This document shows, one piece after another, positions 1-8,385 of a stretch of 64,000 nucleotides of DNA (position 1 is the first letter of the stretch; each line of letters begins with the position of its first letter). The DNA is from Parenemella sanctibonifatiensis (GTDB taxonomy: Bacteria > Actinomycetota > Actinomycetes > Propionibacteriales > Propionibacteriaceae): contig NZ_NMVJ01000001.1 of assembly GCF_002250565.1 (NCBI RefSeq), forward strand, positions 434,001-498,000, given 5' to 3'. The notes under the pieces were generated by a model. That model was given only the letters and a program-made list of their open reading frames with translations, was not told the DNA's origin and did not search any database. Both the position numbers and the translations under genes were made by a program.

Positions 1-174
1 GGCTGGACCACGACCCTGACGATGCCGGCCTGGGACACCGGGCTCGCCGCCATCGGCACCGGCTCCACCCTCGACTCCGGCGGCAGTGGCGGTGGCAGCT
101 ACGACGGCGGCGGTTTCAGTGGCGGCAGCGACGTCGGTGGTGGCGGTGGCGGGGGCGGCGGCAGCTTCGACTGA
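1..174 (+). CDS. C-terminal end of a Gly-rich protein (partial)
   Basis: Frame 1 is open from the window edge and ends in TGA at 172-174, giving the last 57 residues of a protein. The final 30 or so residues are almost only Gly and Ser with scattered Asp, Tyr and Phe. Such tails are typical of the DUF2207/TPM-like predicted membrane proteins of actinobacteria, whose C-terminus ends in a Gly-rich run after a soluble domain; this assignment rests only on the tail and is weak. A hairpin terminator follows at 243-272. Confidence 0.5.
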   Translation, partial: GWTTTLTMPAWDTGLAAIGTGSTLDSGGSGGGSYDGGGFSGGSDVGGGGGGGGGSFD

Positions 175-242
175 GGCTGCCGGCGTACCGCAGACCGCCC
201 CACCGACACCTCCCGAACCGGCCCGGGGCCGGTGGGCGTACG

Positions 243-272
243 AAAAGCCCGCCCCAGCGGGGGCGGGCTTTT
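243..272. terminator. Bidirectional hairpin terminator, copy of the CGCCCCAGCGG repeat family
   Basis: A perfect 13-bp inverted repeat (AAAAGCCCGCCCC / GGGGCGGGCTTTT, 4-nt loop) with A and T tracts on either side lies between two convergent genes, so it can stop transcription in both directions. Its loop-side sequence and the GTACG next to it recur in five other intergenic sites in this window. Confidence 0.8.
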
Positions 273-291
273 CTGTGGCATCAGTGCCGGA

Positions 292-1872
292 TCAGTGCAG
301 AGTGACCCGCGCCGGCAGCCAGGTCAGCACCCGTTCCCGGCCCAACGGCCACGCCAAGCTCGACAAGCTGACGCTGCGCCCCTGCTCGGGCAGCAGGCCG
401 GCGAGCTTCCCGGGGCTGACCACTTGGGCGGGGGCGTCCTCGGCCAGCCCACCCAACTCCCGGGCCAGCGCGATGCCGGCCTCGAGATCACCCAGGTCGT
501 CGATCAGACCGTGCTCCTTGGCCTCGGTGCCGGCCCAGATCCGGCCCCGGCCGAGCTCGTTGACCCGTTCCTTGGTCAGGCCGCGACCGTCGGCGACCCG
601 TTCCAGGAATCGGTCGTAGACGTCGTCGATCATCGCGGTCAGCCAGACACGTTCTGAGTCGGAAAACTCCCGCGAGCTCGAGAAGATCAGCGCCTCGTCG
701 CGGCCGACTCGTTCGGGGTTGATGCCGTGTCGTTCCTGCAGTTCGGCCAGCACGGCCTTGCCCGCGACCACACCGATGCTGCCGGTGATGGTGTAGGGGC
801 TCGCGAGGATCTTGGTCGCGTGGGCGGCGACGTAGTAGCCGCCGCTGGCAGCCACCTCCCCCATCACTGCAACCACCGGCTTGGATGCCCGGCGTACCTC
901 CCGGTCGATCAGGTCCGAGGCCAGGGCTGAACCGCCGCCGGAGTCGACGTGCAGCACGATCGCGCGGACGTCGGGGTCCCGATCGGCCTTGCGCAGCGCC
1001 GCCACCACGGTGTCGGATCCGGCGGTGGCGCCGCCGAAGAGCGGCGAAGGCGAATAGCGGCTGCGTCCGGTCACGATCCCGCCGTGCACCTGGACCACCG
1101 CGACATGGGCGCCCTTCTTGGGCCGCTGCGGCATCACCAGGTCGAGGCTGCTGCCGAAGTCCGGCTCGGTGATGGTGAGGATCTCGTCGTCGTAGGCCAC
1201 CCGGGTGATGAGACCGGCCCGGTGCAGATCGGCCGCGCTCACCGGCGGTGAGTCCAGCACCCCGCGTACGGCGTCCACCGACAACTCCCGGGCCTTGGCC
1301 AGGTCGGCCACCCAGGTCTGCTCGACGGCGTCGAGATAGGCCTGCATCTGCTCGCGCTGGTAGTCATCCATCGCGTCTTCGCTGAACGGAGTGAGCGCCG
1401 ACTTGTACTCCTTGATGCGGAGGTTTTCGAAGCCGATGCCGTGCTTCTTCAACAGCCCACCGAGATAGAGCTGCTCGACCGCGAAGCCGTGGATGTTGAC
1501 CGCGGCCGACTCCGGCGCGATCACCTCGGCGACCTGGCTCGTCAGCGCCAGTTGAAACATCGTGACGTCCGGCAGGTACGCCACCACGCGCTTCTTCTTG
1601 GCGAGGTCGCCGAGCAGCCGGCTGATCGCCCACGTCGTCGCCGGGCCGCCGGTGTAACCGCCGGTGGTGACGAAAACCGCTGAGTAGGAGGACTCGCCGA
1701 TGCGTTCCAGGCGCTGGGTCAGTCCCGCCAAAGTGTCGTTTCGCTGGCGGATCGCTTCGAGGGGATTCTGGGGGCGACGGGACGGAAACGAACCACGCAG
1801 GTCCACCACCACCCAGTCCGCGCCTTCGTCAGACTTGCCGAACTTTCCGAACAACCGCGGCAGCGAAATCAT
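292..1872 (-). CDS. sppA: S49 family signal peptide peptidase (SppA type)
   Basis: Predicted serine protease of the S49 family with two tandem ClpP-like halves, the long SppA (67K) form (526 aa). The first half carries the lysine motif EYKSALTPF near residue 155; the second half carries the serine motif GEVAASGGYY near residue 340, so the usual Lys/Ser dyad is complete. In the family these enzymes degrade cleaved signal peptides or act in envelope stress at the membrane. There is no clear N-terminal TM segment in the chosen frame, so it may be cytoplasmic-face associated. The frame is open 25 codons further upstream, but the ATG at 1872 is preferred because a TACACT box ends 7 nt before it, typical of a leaderless start. 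It converges with the Gly-rich gene on a shared terminator. Confidence 0.9.
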   Translation of the reverse strand: MISLPRLFGKFGKSDEGADWVVVDLRGSFPSRRPQNPLEAIRQRNDTLAGLTQRLERIGESSYSAVFVTTGGYTGGPATTWAISRLLGDLAKKKRVVAYLPDVTMFQLALTSQVAEVIAPESAAVNIHGFAVEQLYLGGLLKKHGIGFENLRIKEYKSALTPFSEDAMDDYQREQMQAYLDAVEQTWVADLAKARELSVDAVRGVLDSPPVSAADLHRAGLITRVAYDDEILTITEPDFGSSLDLVMPQRPKKGAHVAVVQVHGGIVTGRSRYSPSPLFGGATAGSDTVVAALRKADRDPDVRAIVLHVDSGGGSALASDLIDREVRRASKPVVAVMGEVAASGGYYVAAHATKILASPYTITGSIGVVAGKAVLAELQERHGINPERVGRDEALIFSSSREFSDSERVWLTAMIDDVYDRFLERVADGRGLTKERVNELGRGRIWAGTEAKEHGLIDDLGDLEAGIALARELGGLAEDAPAQVVSPGKLAGLLPEQGRSVSLSSLAWPLGRERVLTWLPARVTLH

Positions 1873-1879
1873 GCAGCAC

Positions 1880-1885
1880 AGTGTA
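1880..1885 (-). promoter_or_regulatory. Leaderless -10 box of sppA
   Basis: TACACT on the minus strand, 7 nt before the ATG at 1872. No ribosome binding site is visible, so transcription probably starts at the A of ATG. Confidence 0.5.
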
Positions 1886-1949
1886 CGCAGCGGCCCAATC
1901 TCGCCCCGGTGCCCGGCCTCGTTCCAGATGCCTGCGACGGCTCTCACGT

Positions 1950-1955
1950 TAGGCT
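1950..1955 (+). promoter_or_regulatory. Leaderless -10 box of the 1963-2898 lipoprotein
   Basis: TAGGCT ends 7 nt before the GTG at 1963; no ribosome binding site lies between. With the sppA box it forms a divergent promoter pair. Confidence 0.5.
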
Positions 1956-1962
1956 GGGGCCC

Positions 1963-2898
1963 GTGAGATCAACCCGAGGTTTGCGGGCGTTGGCCGCCGG
2001 CGCCTTGGTGGCAGCGGTCGGCGCCAGCGCCTGTGCGCCGGCCGGCTCCCCCCAGCCCGGCGCGACGACACCTGCGACCACGCCGACCCCGTCGCCGGTC
2101 GCGTCGGCGACCCCGCAGGCGGTCGATCTCACCCGCCCCGGCAAGGCTCGCGACGTCCTCGAACAGTTGCAGGCAGCGGCCGGGTCCAACCGGATCGTGC
2201 AGGTCGAGGTGACCCGCTGGACCGCCAAGATCCAGATCCTGCGCGGCAACGACGTGATCGCCTGGCAATGGGACCGCGGCGTCATCGACACGGTCGTCAG
2301 CGATGTCGAGTATGTCGGGCAGGCCGTCTTCACGTTGGACGACTTCGAGCTGGATGACCTCGGATCGCTGTTTCGGCAGGCCAAGCTGGTCTCCCAATCC
2401 GGCAACGAACAACAGCTCCAGGTGGTCGACTACAACCGCGGCACCGTGATGATGACGGTGGCTACCGAGCCGGAGTCGACGTCGGTCTTCTTCCATCCCG
2501 ACGGCACCATCGTGCCGGAGGTGGACACCGCCGATCCGGAGTCTGTCGCGCTGACCCTGGATGAAGTGGTGGGCGACACCGACAACGTACAGCTGATCGA
2601 GATTCAGACGACCGGCATCCAGGCCGATCTGCCTGCCGGCCCCGACACGGTGATCCGGCGCACCCGGCTCGGCCGGATCCCGCTGTTGGAGGCACAACGA
2701 ACCGAAAGCCTCGACCAGCGCGCCTTCGACCCGGACCTGATCGACCCCGAGGTGATCGCCGACCTGGTCGCCACCCACGAGGGCACGCCCCTCACGATCT
2801 CCCAGGAGGCCGGCGACCGCCGACCCCGGATCCGAGTGTCCGGGCTGACCGGGACCACGGTGTACACCTTGAACGGCGAAGAGTTGCCGCAGGGCTGA
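1963..2898 (+). CDS. Predicted secreted lipoprotein, function unknown
   Basis: A 311-aa protein starting at GTG. The N-terminus has basic residues, a hydrophobic Ala-rich segment and a cysteine at about residue 23 in the context VGASAC, a plausible lipobox. A Thr/Pro/Ser-rich spacer of about 35 residues follows, then a globular domain with alternating beta strands (for example the IVQVEVTRWTAKIQI region). I do not recognise a named family; the spacer plus lipobox suggests a surface lipoprotein held away from the membrane. It is divergent from sppA with a short shared promoter region, and converges with the Bax-inhibitor-1 gene over a hairpin. The upstream extension of the frame is not used because of the leaderless -10 box. 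Confidence 0.75.
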   Translation: MRSTRGLRALAAGALVAAVGASACAPAGSPQPGATTPATTPTPSPVASATPQAVDLTRPGKARDVLEQLQAAAGSNRIVQVEVTRWTAKIQILRGNDVIAWQWDRGVIDTVVSDVEYVGQAVFTLDDFELDDLGSLFRQAKLVSQSGNEQQLQVVDYNRGTVMMTVATEPESTSVFFHPDGTIVPEVDTADPESVALTLDEVVGDTDNVQLIEIQTTGIQADLPAGPDTVIRRTRLGRIPLLEAQRTESLDQRAFDPDLIDPEVIADLVATHEGTPLTISQEAGDRRPRIRVSGLTGTTVYTLNGEELPQG

Positions 2899-2954
2899 GG
2901 CGTACGCCCTGCCCCGACCACATCCTCCCCACAGCGCACCGTCCCAGAACGCAG

Positions 2955-2985
2955 CCGATCCCGGCCCCACTGGGACCGGGATCGG
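2955..2985. terminator. Inverted repeat between convergent genes
   Basis: A perfect 10-bp stem (CCGATCCCGG / CCGGGATCGG) with an 11-nt loop sits between two convergent genes. There is no clear T tract, so termination is inferred from position and stem strength. Confidence 0.5.
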
Positions 2986-3006
2986 TGTGCGTGATCGCGA
3001 GGAGCG

Positions 3007-3903
3007 TCAGCGCCGCAGGTAGGACAGCAACCGCAGCATCTCGAGGTAGAGCCAGACCAGGGTGACGGTCAGACCGAAGGCGCAACGCCACGAGGTCTCC
3101 ACCGGCACACCGGCCTTGACGCCCTGCTCGATGAAGGCGAAGTCGCTGACCAGCGAAAGTGTGGCCAGCACCACCGCGAGGATGGTGATGCCGATCGACA
3201 GCAGGCCGGCGTTGGGGCCGATCTCACGCAGGCCCAGCCCGGAGCCGCCGTTGAACAGTGCCACGCCGAGGTTGAGCAGCATCGCCGCGGCGAAGCCACC
3301 GATGGCGATGGTGAGGTAAGTGTTGAACTTCTTGCCGACCTTGCGGCCCAGGTCGAAGAACCGGTAGACGATCAGCGTCACCGCGGCGACGGCAAAGGTC
3401 GCCAGCACCGCCTGCATCACGATGCCGGGCCACAGCATCTCGAAGAACTTGGAGAAACCACCCAGCACGACGCCTTCGACCAGGCCGTACGCAATCGCGC
3501 TGACCGGCCCCATCTGGCGGCGGAAGGCGAGCACCAGGGCCATCACGAAGGTGATCACCGAGGCGCCGATGACGAAGGGCAGCACGACCTCCACCGGCAC
3601 GAAGAGCCACGTCAGCGCAGCCGTCACGAGGAGGCCAGCAAAGATGATCGCGGTCTTGGTGACCACGTCGTCGATGGTCATGGTGCGCTGCGGCTGCATC
3701 TGGCCGACGCCGTGGGCGTACGGGTCGAAACCACCCTGCGCGCCGTGCGGCTGCTGGGCATGCCAGCCGTAACCCTGCTCATTGGTGAACTGCTGCTGGT
3801 AGCCGCCGTACTGCTGCTGGTACTGCTGGCCCTGGAACTGCTGCTGGTGCTGCGGTGTGACGTTGTCAAACGCCCGACTGAGCGCTGGGTTCGGCGACGG
3901 CAT
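3007..3903 (-). CDS. Bax inhibitor-1/YccA family membrane protein
   Basis: 298-aa integral membrane protein. Residues 1 to about 75 are a hydrophilic Gln/Tyr/Gly-rich cytosolic tail (FQGQQYQQQYGGYQQQ and similar); from there on seven hydrophobic segments follow, ending in a Leu-rich last helix and SYLRR. The pattern and the SIGITILAVVLATLSLVSDF region match the Bax inhibitor-1/YccA family. Family members are seven-TM proteins, some shown to conduct calcium in a pH-dependent way; the role in actinobacteria is not settled. The start was set at 3903, not at the longer frame, because GAGGAGG lies 4 nt upstream of that ATG. The long Gln-rich N-terminal extension is common in actinobacterial members. 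Confidence 0.9.
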   Translation of the reverse strand: MPSPNPALSRAFDNVTPQHQQQFQGQQYQQQYGGYQQQFTNEQGYGWHAQQPHGAQGGFDPYAHGVGQMQPQRTMTIDDVVTKTAIIFAGLLVTAALTWLFVPVEVVLPFVIGASVITFVMALVLAFRRQMGPVSAIAYGLVEGVVLGGFSKFFEMLWPGIVMQAVLATFAVAAVTLIVYRFFDLGRKVGKKFNTYLTIAIGGFAAAMLLNLGVALFNGGSGLGLREIGPNAGLLSIGITILAVVLATLSLVSDFAFIEQGVKAGVPVETSWRCAFGLTVTLVWLYLEMLRLLSYLRR

Positions 3904-4000
3904 GATCCTCCTCGAATGGCGTGACATGATTCTACCCAAGTCCACCGACATTCCCAGTCGATGGCCAACGCGTCGACGCTCAGATCTCAGTGCGGCGTAC

Positions 4001-4073
4001 GCCCCCGTAGCCCAACGGCAGAGGCAGGCGGCTTAAACCCGCTTCAGTGCGGGTTCGACTCCCGCCGGGGGCA
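4001..4073 (+). tRNA. tRNA with anticodon UAA (Leu, UUA codon) but short variable loop
   Basis: A complete cloverleaf can be drawn: acceptor GCCCCCG/CGGGGGC with discriminator A, D arm 4010-4025 with three pairs, anticodon stem GGCGG/CCGCT (one G-U pair), loop CTTAAAC, five-nt variable loop TCAGT, and T arm GCGGG-TTCGACT-CCCGC. CCA is not encoded. The anticodon at 4034-4036 is TAA, which reads the leucine codon UUA. Bacterial tRNA-Leu normally has a long variable arm (about 85 nt in all), whereas this is a 73-nt class I shape, so the amino acid it carries is less certain than its being a tRNA. Confidence 0.85.
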
Positions 4074-4089
4074 CCCCTCGGGTGTCAGC

Positions 4090-4851
4090 TCAACCGAGCG
4101 TCCCGCGTACGCCGCGGGCAATCGCCTCGATGTCGGTGCTGATCGCAAACGCCTCGAAACCGATCGCCCGGGCCGCCGGCTCCCGCTCCGGTACGCCCAG
4201 GAACATGCAGGGTCGCTTGCCGGCCCGTCGGGTCGCCGCCACGACGCGCGGCAGCGGATCGTCCTCACCGGTCGCAGCGAGCAGCGATTCGGGGTCGGTG
4301 CCGAGCGCGAGCGAGAGGTCCATCGGACCGACCAGGATGCCGGCAACGCCGTCCACCGCAAGGATCTGGCCCAGATTCTCCAGGGCGCGGGCGGTCTCGA
4401 TCATCACCCAGACCTCGGGCTCCCGGCGTACCTCGGTGTCGCCCCACAGGCCATTGAGCGGGCCCCAGCTGCGGGCGCCGCGCGGCGGATAGAACGCGGC
4501 CCGCGCGACCTGCTGCGCCTGGTCGGCGGTCTCCACCATCGGCACGATGACGATGTCGGCGCCGGCATCAGCGGCCCGCCCCACCGCCGGCCCCGGATCC
4601 TCGGGCACCCGCACCGCGACCGGCGGGCGCTGCGGCAACCCGGCCAGGACCTGCATCGCGGCCAGGGTCGAGGCGTCGTCGAAGGCGCCGTGCTGCTGGT
4701 CCAGGCACAGCCAGTCGGGAGCGGCCATGGCGACCTGGGCCACGGTCAGCGGATCATCGAGCAGGCACCACAGCCCAGCACCCCTGGCGTCGATCTCGAC
4801 GCCGCCCTTACCGACGCCGTCGTTCTGCAAACCGTCGCCATACCCAGCCAT
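4090..4851 (-). CDS. HpcH/HpaI family aldolase/citrate lyase protein
   Basis: 253-aa TIM-barrel class II pyruvate aldolase of the HpcH/HpaI family, which cleave 2-keto-3-deoxy or 4-hydroxy-2-oxo acids to pyruvate and an aldehyde using a divalent metal. Visible motifs are DQQHGAFD (general-base His), PMVETADQA, VMIETARALENL (metal-binding Glu) and GPMDLSLALG (metal-binding Asp). The exact substrate cannot be read from the sequence; 4-hydroxy-2-oxoheptanedioate or 2-dehydro-3-deoxyglucarate aldolase are possible. A strong AAAGGAGG lies 4 nt before the ATG. It stands alone, converging on the tRNA and divergent from gnd; no catabolic partner genes are adjacent. Confidence 0.88.
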   Translation of the reverse strand: MAGYGDGLQNDGVGKGGVEIDARGAGLWCLLDDPLTVAQVAMAAPDWLCLDQQHGAFDDASTLAAMQVLAGLPQRPPVAVRVPEDPGPAVGRAADAGADIVIVPMVETADQAQQVARAAFYPPRGARSWGPLNGLWGDTEVRREPEVWVMIETARALENLGQILAVDGVAGILVGPMDLSLALGTDPESLLAATGEDDPLPRVVAATRRAGKRPCMFLGVPEREPAARAIGFEAFAISTDIEAIARGVRGTLG

Positions 4852-5075
4852 GACGCCTCCTTTGACATCGACGCGGTCGCGCCTGCACTCAATCTAGCCA
4901 GCCACCGGCGGCCACTCCTCGCGTCGCCACCGATTGGGCGGCCGGCCAAACCCCGAGTTTCGGCGGGCCCAGTCGCGCCCGCGCACCCCCGATGCAACGC
5001 CCGTGAGGGTGGGGCAAGAATGGGGGGCGTCGGCAGGGTCTGGGCCGACGAAACTGGCACGCGGAAGGTGATCAC
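4852..5075. other. Divergent intergenic region between the aldolase gene and gnd
   Basis: 224 nt without a gene. On the minus strand a TAGATT box occurs about 40 nt before the aldolase ATG and is a possible -10. On the plus strand gnd has GGAAGGTGATC just before its ATG. I see no clear operator or repeat here. Confidence 0.4.
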
Positions 5076-5963
5076 ATGCAACTCGGAATCGTCGGGCTGG
5101 GCAAGATGGGCGGCAACATGCGCGACCGGTTGCGCGCAGGCGGCCACACCGTTGTCGGCTACGACCAGAATCAGGAGATCTCCGATTCGACCTCGCTGGC
5201 CGACATGGTCGACCAGCTCGGCGGCGAACAGCGGATCGTGTGGCTGATGGTGCCGGTGCAGGCGATCGACGCCGTGCTGAAGGACCTCACTCCCCTGCTG
5301 AAGGCAGGCGACATCGTCATCGACGGCGGCAACACCCGCTGGAGCGAGGACGGCCCGCGCGCCGCCGCGCTCGCCGCGTCTGGCATCCATTTCCTCGACT
5401 GCGGAGTCTCTGGCGGTGTCTGGGGCAAGGACCTGGGCTACGCGCTCATGGTGGGCGGCCCGGCCGAGGTCGTCGAGACCTGCCTGCCGATCTTCCAGAC
5501 CCTCAAGCCCGACGGCGAACACGGCTACGTCCACGCCGGTGACCACGGCGCCGGACACTTCGCCAAGATGGTCCACAACGGCATCGAGTACGCGGTGATG
5601 CAGGCGTACGCAGAGGGCTGGGAGTTGCTCGAGGCTGCCGACACCGTGACCGACCACGTACCGGCGATCTTCGAGTCCTGGCAGGACGGCACCGTGATCC
5701 GATCCTGGCTGCTGGAGCTGTTGGTGCGCGCCCTCAAGGCTGACGACGACCTGTCCGAGATTCGTGGCTACGCCGAGGATTCTGGTGAGGGCCGGTGGAC
5801 CGTCGAGGCTGCCATCGACATGGCCGTGCCGGTGCCGGCGATCTCCAGCGCCCTGTTTGCCCGCTTCACGTCGCGGCAGGAGGATTCGCCGGCGATGAAG
5901 ATGATCGCGGCGATGCGCAACCAGTTCGGCGGGCACGCGGTGATGCCCGAGACCGAGGACTGA
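5076..5963 (+). CDS. gnd: 6-phosphogluconate dehydrogenase, decarboxylating (short form)
   Basis: 295-aa enzyme of the oxidative pentose phosphate pathway: 6-phosphogluconate to ribulose 5-phosphate, CO2 and reduced cofactor. The N-terminal Rossmann motif is GLGKMGGNM; the substrate motif is GVSGGVWG and the catalytic Lys and Asn lie in KMVHNGIEY, followed by DSGEGRWT. The length is that of the short GndA/YqeC type (about 300 aa), not the 470-aa E. coli type; many short-form enzymes prefer NAD, but the Rossmann end seen here (GYDQN) only hints at this. GGAAGGTGATCAC precedes the ATG. It is followed 22 nt later by a gene with its own leaderless promoter. Confidence 0.95.
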   Translation: MQLGIVGLGKMGGNMRDRLRAGGHTVVGYDQNQEISDSTSLADMVDQLGGEQRIVWLMVPVQAIDAVLKDLTPLLKAGDIVIDGGNTRWSEDGPRAAALAASGIHFLDCGVSGGVWGKDLGYALMVGGPAEVVETCLPIFQTLKPDGEHGYVHAGDHGAGHFAKMVHNGIEYAVMQAYAEGWELLEAADTVTDHVPAIFESWQDGTVIRSWLLELLVRALKADDDLSEIRGYAEDSGEGRWTVEAAIDMAVPVPAISSALFARFTSRQEDSPAMKMIAAMRNQFGGHAVMPETED

Positions 5964-5973
5964 CCCCGGCAGC

Positions 5974-5979
5974 TAGCAT
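5974..5979 (+). promoter_or_regulatory. Leaderless -10 box for 5986-6597
   Basis: TAGCAT ends 6 nt before the GTG at 5986, just downstream of the gnd stop codon. Confidence 0.5.
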
Positions 5980-5985
5980 TTTTCG

Positions 5986-6597
5986 GTGCCCAACCCGTAC
6001 GCCGAACGCGCCGCCGCTGAGCTGCAGTCCCAAGGCTGGACCGAGATCCGGACCCGTGAGCTCGGCGTGCGAACCGCGATGCTGCTGTTTCTGGCGATCT
6101 CGCCGCTGCCGCTGGTCGGCGGCGTCGGGATGGCCATCGGCGGCCTGGTCGGCGGCATCACCGAGTTGATTTGGATCGGCCTCGTCATGGCGCTGGTGGG
6201 GGATGCGGGGCTCATGATCGGCTTGCAGATCCGGCGTCGATCCTTGCGACCCACCGGCCCGGTGTGGCGGCTGGATCCCGCCGGCATCACCGTCGCCGGG
6301 ACCGGGCCGGTGCCGTGGTCGGACCTGGAGCCGGCCAAGCAAAGAATGGAACGCAACCCTTACGACGACGGCTGGCAGCTGGCGTACGGCATCCCCCTCA
6401 CCCCGGCCGGACAACAGCGGGCACTGGCGTTGGCGCCGGCCCACCGCCGCGTCCTCAACCCCGGCGTACGGGTGACCGTGATCGGTGGCCCGCAGCCCCT
6501 GCAGAGCCTGCGGGTGCCGACCCCGGAGGGCATGTCGGACGCCGAATTCACCCAGGTGCTCAACTCAGCTCGCGCCCACTTCTTGGGCCAACGCTGA
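5986..6597 (+). CDS. Hypothetical membrane protein with two TM segments
   Basis: 203 aa. After about 28 hydrophilic residues there are two hydrophobic helices (around 29-50 and 55-78) with a short Gly-rich turn, then a soluble C-terminal domain of about 115 residues that begins with RLDPAGITVAGTGPVPWSDLE. The pattern of two helices followed by a small beta-rich domain is like PH-like/YdbT-type small membrane proteins, but I cannot name the family. The start is a GTG with a leaderless -10 box. The gene runs toward the ABC exporter operon and the two converge over a hairpin. Confidence 0.7.
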   Translation: MPNPYAERAAAELQSQGWTEIRTRELGVRTAMLLFLAISPLPLVGGVGMAIGGLVGGITELIWIGLVMALVGDAGLMIGLQIRRRSLRPTGPVWRLDPAGITVAGTGPVPWSDLEPAKQRMERNPYDDGWQLAYGIPLTPAGQQRALALAPAHRRVLNPGVRVTVIGGPQPLQSLRVPTPEGMSDAEFTQVLNSARAHFLGQR

Positions 6598-6630
6598 GCG
6601 CGGGCAAACCGAACCCGAGCCGCGCGCAAG

Positions 6631-6700
6631 ACGCGCAGTCGATTGCCGTCGACCCCCAAAATCCGAGAGTCTGGGCGATCGACTGCACGTAGTGCGCGCA
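6631..6700. repeat. Palindromic intergenic repeat, family 3 copy 1
   Basis: Arms 6635-6647 and 6674-6686 pair at 12 of 13 positions around a 26-nt centre, in the gap between two convergent genes, so it may also act as a terminator. The right flank ACTGCACGTAGTGCGCGC (6682-6699) recurs exactly at 24266-24283, where a diverged left arm is also present. Confidence 0.65.
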
Positions 6701-6732
6701 GGCGCTGGCCGCCGCCAGCTGCGGCCGGGGCC

Positions 6733-8385
6733 TCAGCCCAGGTCGCGGTGTCGGAATCCCCACAGCCCGACCGCCGTCAGCGCCACGGCGATCCCGCCCA
6801 GCACCAGCAGCGGAGCCGCGGTGACATCGGCGCCGGGCACCGCCGGGACGTGCCAGAACGGGGAGATCCCGGCCAGCCAGTCCGGCAGTTGCAGCAGTTC
6901 GCCCAGGAAGAGCACGATGGCGGTCCACCCGACCACCACCCAGGCGATCACCCGCAGCCGCGGCGAAGCGCCCTGCAACGCCGCAGCCACGCCGACCGCG
7001 GCCACCAACGCCGGCAGATACACCAGCGACGCGACCACCAACTCGCCGAGCCAGGACCAGGTCCCGGTCGCTGCGGACACGCCGATGCCGACGCCCACCC
7101 CACACACCAAGGTCAGCGCCACCACCTGTACGACGGTGGTCAGCAACCATCCCGACAGCACCGAGGTACGCGAGCGGCCCCCGACCAGCAGCCCCTCCAG
7201 CCGACCGGTGCTCTCCTCCGCATTGAGACTCAGCACCCCACTGACCCCGACCACCAACGGCGCGATCAACGTGAAACCAAGGATGATGCCGGCGAAATCG
7301 GCGGTCAGATCGCCACCGGTCAACGCGATCCACTGAGCCAACTCGGGGTTGCTCTCCAGCAGCGTGTCGACCTCGTTTGCCAGCGCTCCCATCGCGACCG
7401 CGAAGAACGCCATCCCGACGGTCACCGCGAGGAAGGAACCGCGCATCAGCGCCTCGGCGAGGCCGGCCGGCGTACGCAAGGCCGCCCCGGCTCGGGCCGG
7501 ACCGGAACGGGCAGAACGCAGGCCGGCGCCGATGTCGCGACGCCGGATCAGCGCGGCGGCCACCCCGAAGAGCAGCAGCGTCGCGCCGGCGGAGACCAGC
7601 AGCGGCCACCAGCGCAGGTCAACGTAGAGCCTGGTCTGCTGGGCCCAGGCCAGCGGCGAGAACCACGACAGCCAGGACCCGGTCGGCTCGATCACGTCGC
7701 CGACCCCGCGCACCAGGAAGGCCGCGGCGAGCAGCCCCAGACTGGCTGCGCTGACCGTACGGGCGCTCTCGGTCAGCTGCGCCACCACGGCCGTCAGGCC
7801 GGCGAACACCATCCCGGTCAGCATCGTCGCCAGCCCGAAGGCCAGCGAGTCCACCACGGGCATCTCGGCGGCGACCAGCGCACCGGCGGTGGCGGCGCCG
7901 ACCAGCCCGGTCGCGACCAGCAGGGTCAGCATCGCGGCGGTGGCCGGGGCGTACCGGCCCACCGGCAGTGCCCGGACCATCTCCAGACGACCACTCTCCT
8001 CCTCGGTGCGGGTGTGGCGTACGGTCCACAGGATCGCCATGATCGCGACGGCGAGCAGGACGTAGAGGGACAGCTCGTTGGCGGTCGCCGCGGCCAGCGT
8101 GTAGTCGTCCACCGCGAACGCCGGGCCGGTCATCATCACCGCAGCGGGGTTGCCGAGCAGCGCGGCGCGGGCATCCAGGGCGGCCTGGTCGGGATACGCC
8201 TCGGCCAGCGCGACCACGCTGCTCCAGACGCCGACGAACATCGCGACCACCCAGATCGCCAGACCGATCCGGCCCAGTCGCAGGTTGAGCCGCAGCAGCC
8301 GCCCAGTGCCGGTGAAGTCGCTTGACCGGCCGATCGGGTCCGTGTCGGTCCCACCCGAGTCGTTGACTGTCGTGTCGGAGTTCAT
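6733..8385 (-). CDS. ABC exporter permease (polyketide-antibiotic exporter type)
   Basis: 550-aa membrane protein with about twelve hydrophobic helices in two six-helix halves separated by a hydrophilic stretch around residues 285-310. It matches the large duplicated permeases often annotated as exporters of polyketide antibiotics (TnrB-like). The two halves share a motif RTEEESGRLEMVRALPVGR (first half) and EESTGRLEGLLVGGRSR (second half), the EExxGRxE signature of this family. Its start overlaps the stop of the upstream ATPase gene by 4 nt (ATGA), so the two are translationally coupled. The substrate is unknown; control by the TetR gene of the same operon suggests induction by a toxic or signalling compound. 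Confidence 0.88.
   Translation of the reverse strand: MNSDTTVNDSGGTDTDPIGRSSDFTGTGRLLRLNLRLGRIGLAIWVVAMFVGVWSSVVALAEAYPDQAALDARAALLGNPAAVMMTGPAFAVDDYTLAAATANELSLYVLLAVAIMAILWTVRHTRTEEESGRLEMVRALPVGRYAPATAAMLTLLVATGLVGAATAGALVAAEMPVVDSLAFGLATMLTGMVFAGLTAVVAQLTESARTVSAASLGLLAAAFLVRGVGDVIEPTGSWLSWFSPLAWAQQTRLYVDLRWWPLLVSAGATLLLFGVAAALIRRRDIGAGLRSARSGPARAGAALRTPAGLAEALMRGSFLAVTVGMAFFAVAMGALANEVDTLLESNPELAQWIALTGGDLTADFAGIILGFTLIAPLVVGVSGVLSLNAEESTGRLEGLLVGGRSRTSVLSGWLLTTVVQVVALTLVCGVGVGIGVSAATGTWSWLGELVVASLVYLPALVAAVGVAAALQGASPRLRVIAWVVVGWTAIVLFLGELLQLPDWLAGISPFWHVPAVPGADVTAAPLLVLGGIAVALTAVGLWGFRHRDLG

Noticed and set aside
4862-5074. Riboswitch upstream of gnd
   Set aside because: No known aptamer core could be recognised and the leader before gnd is short.
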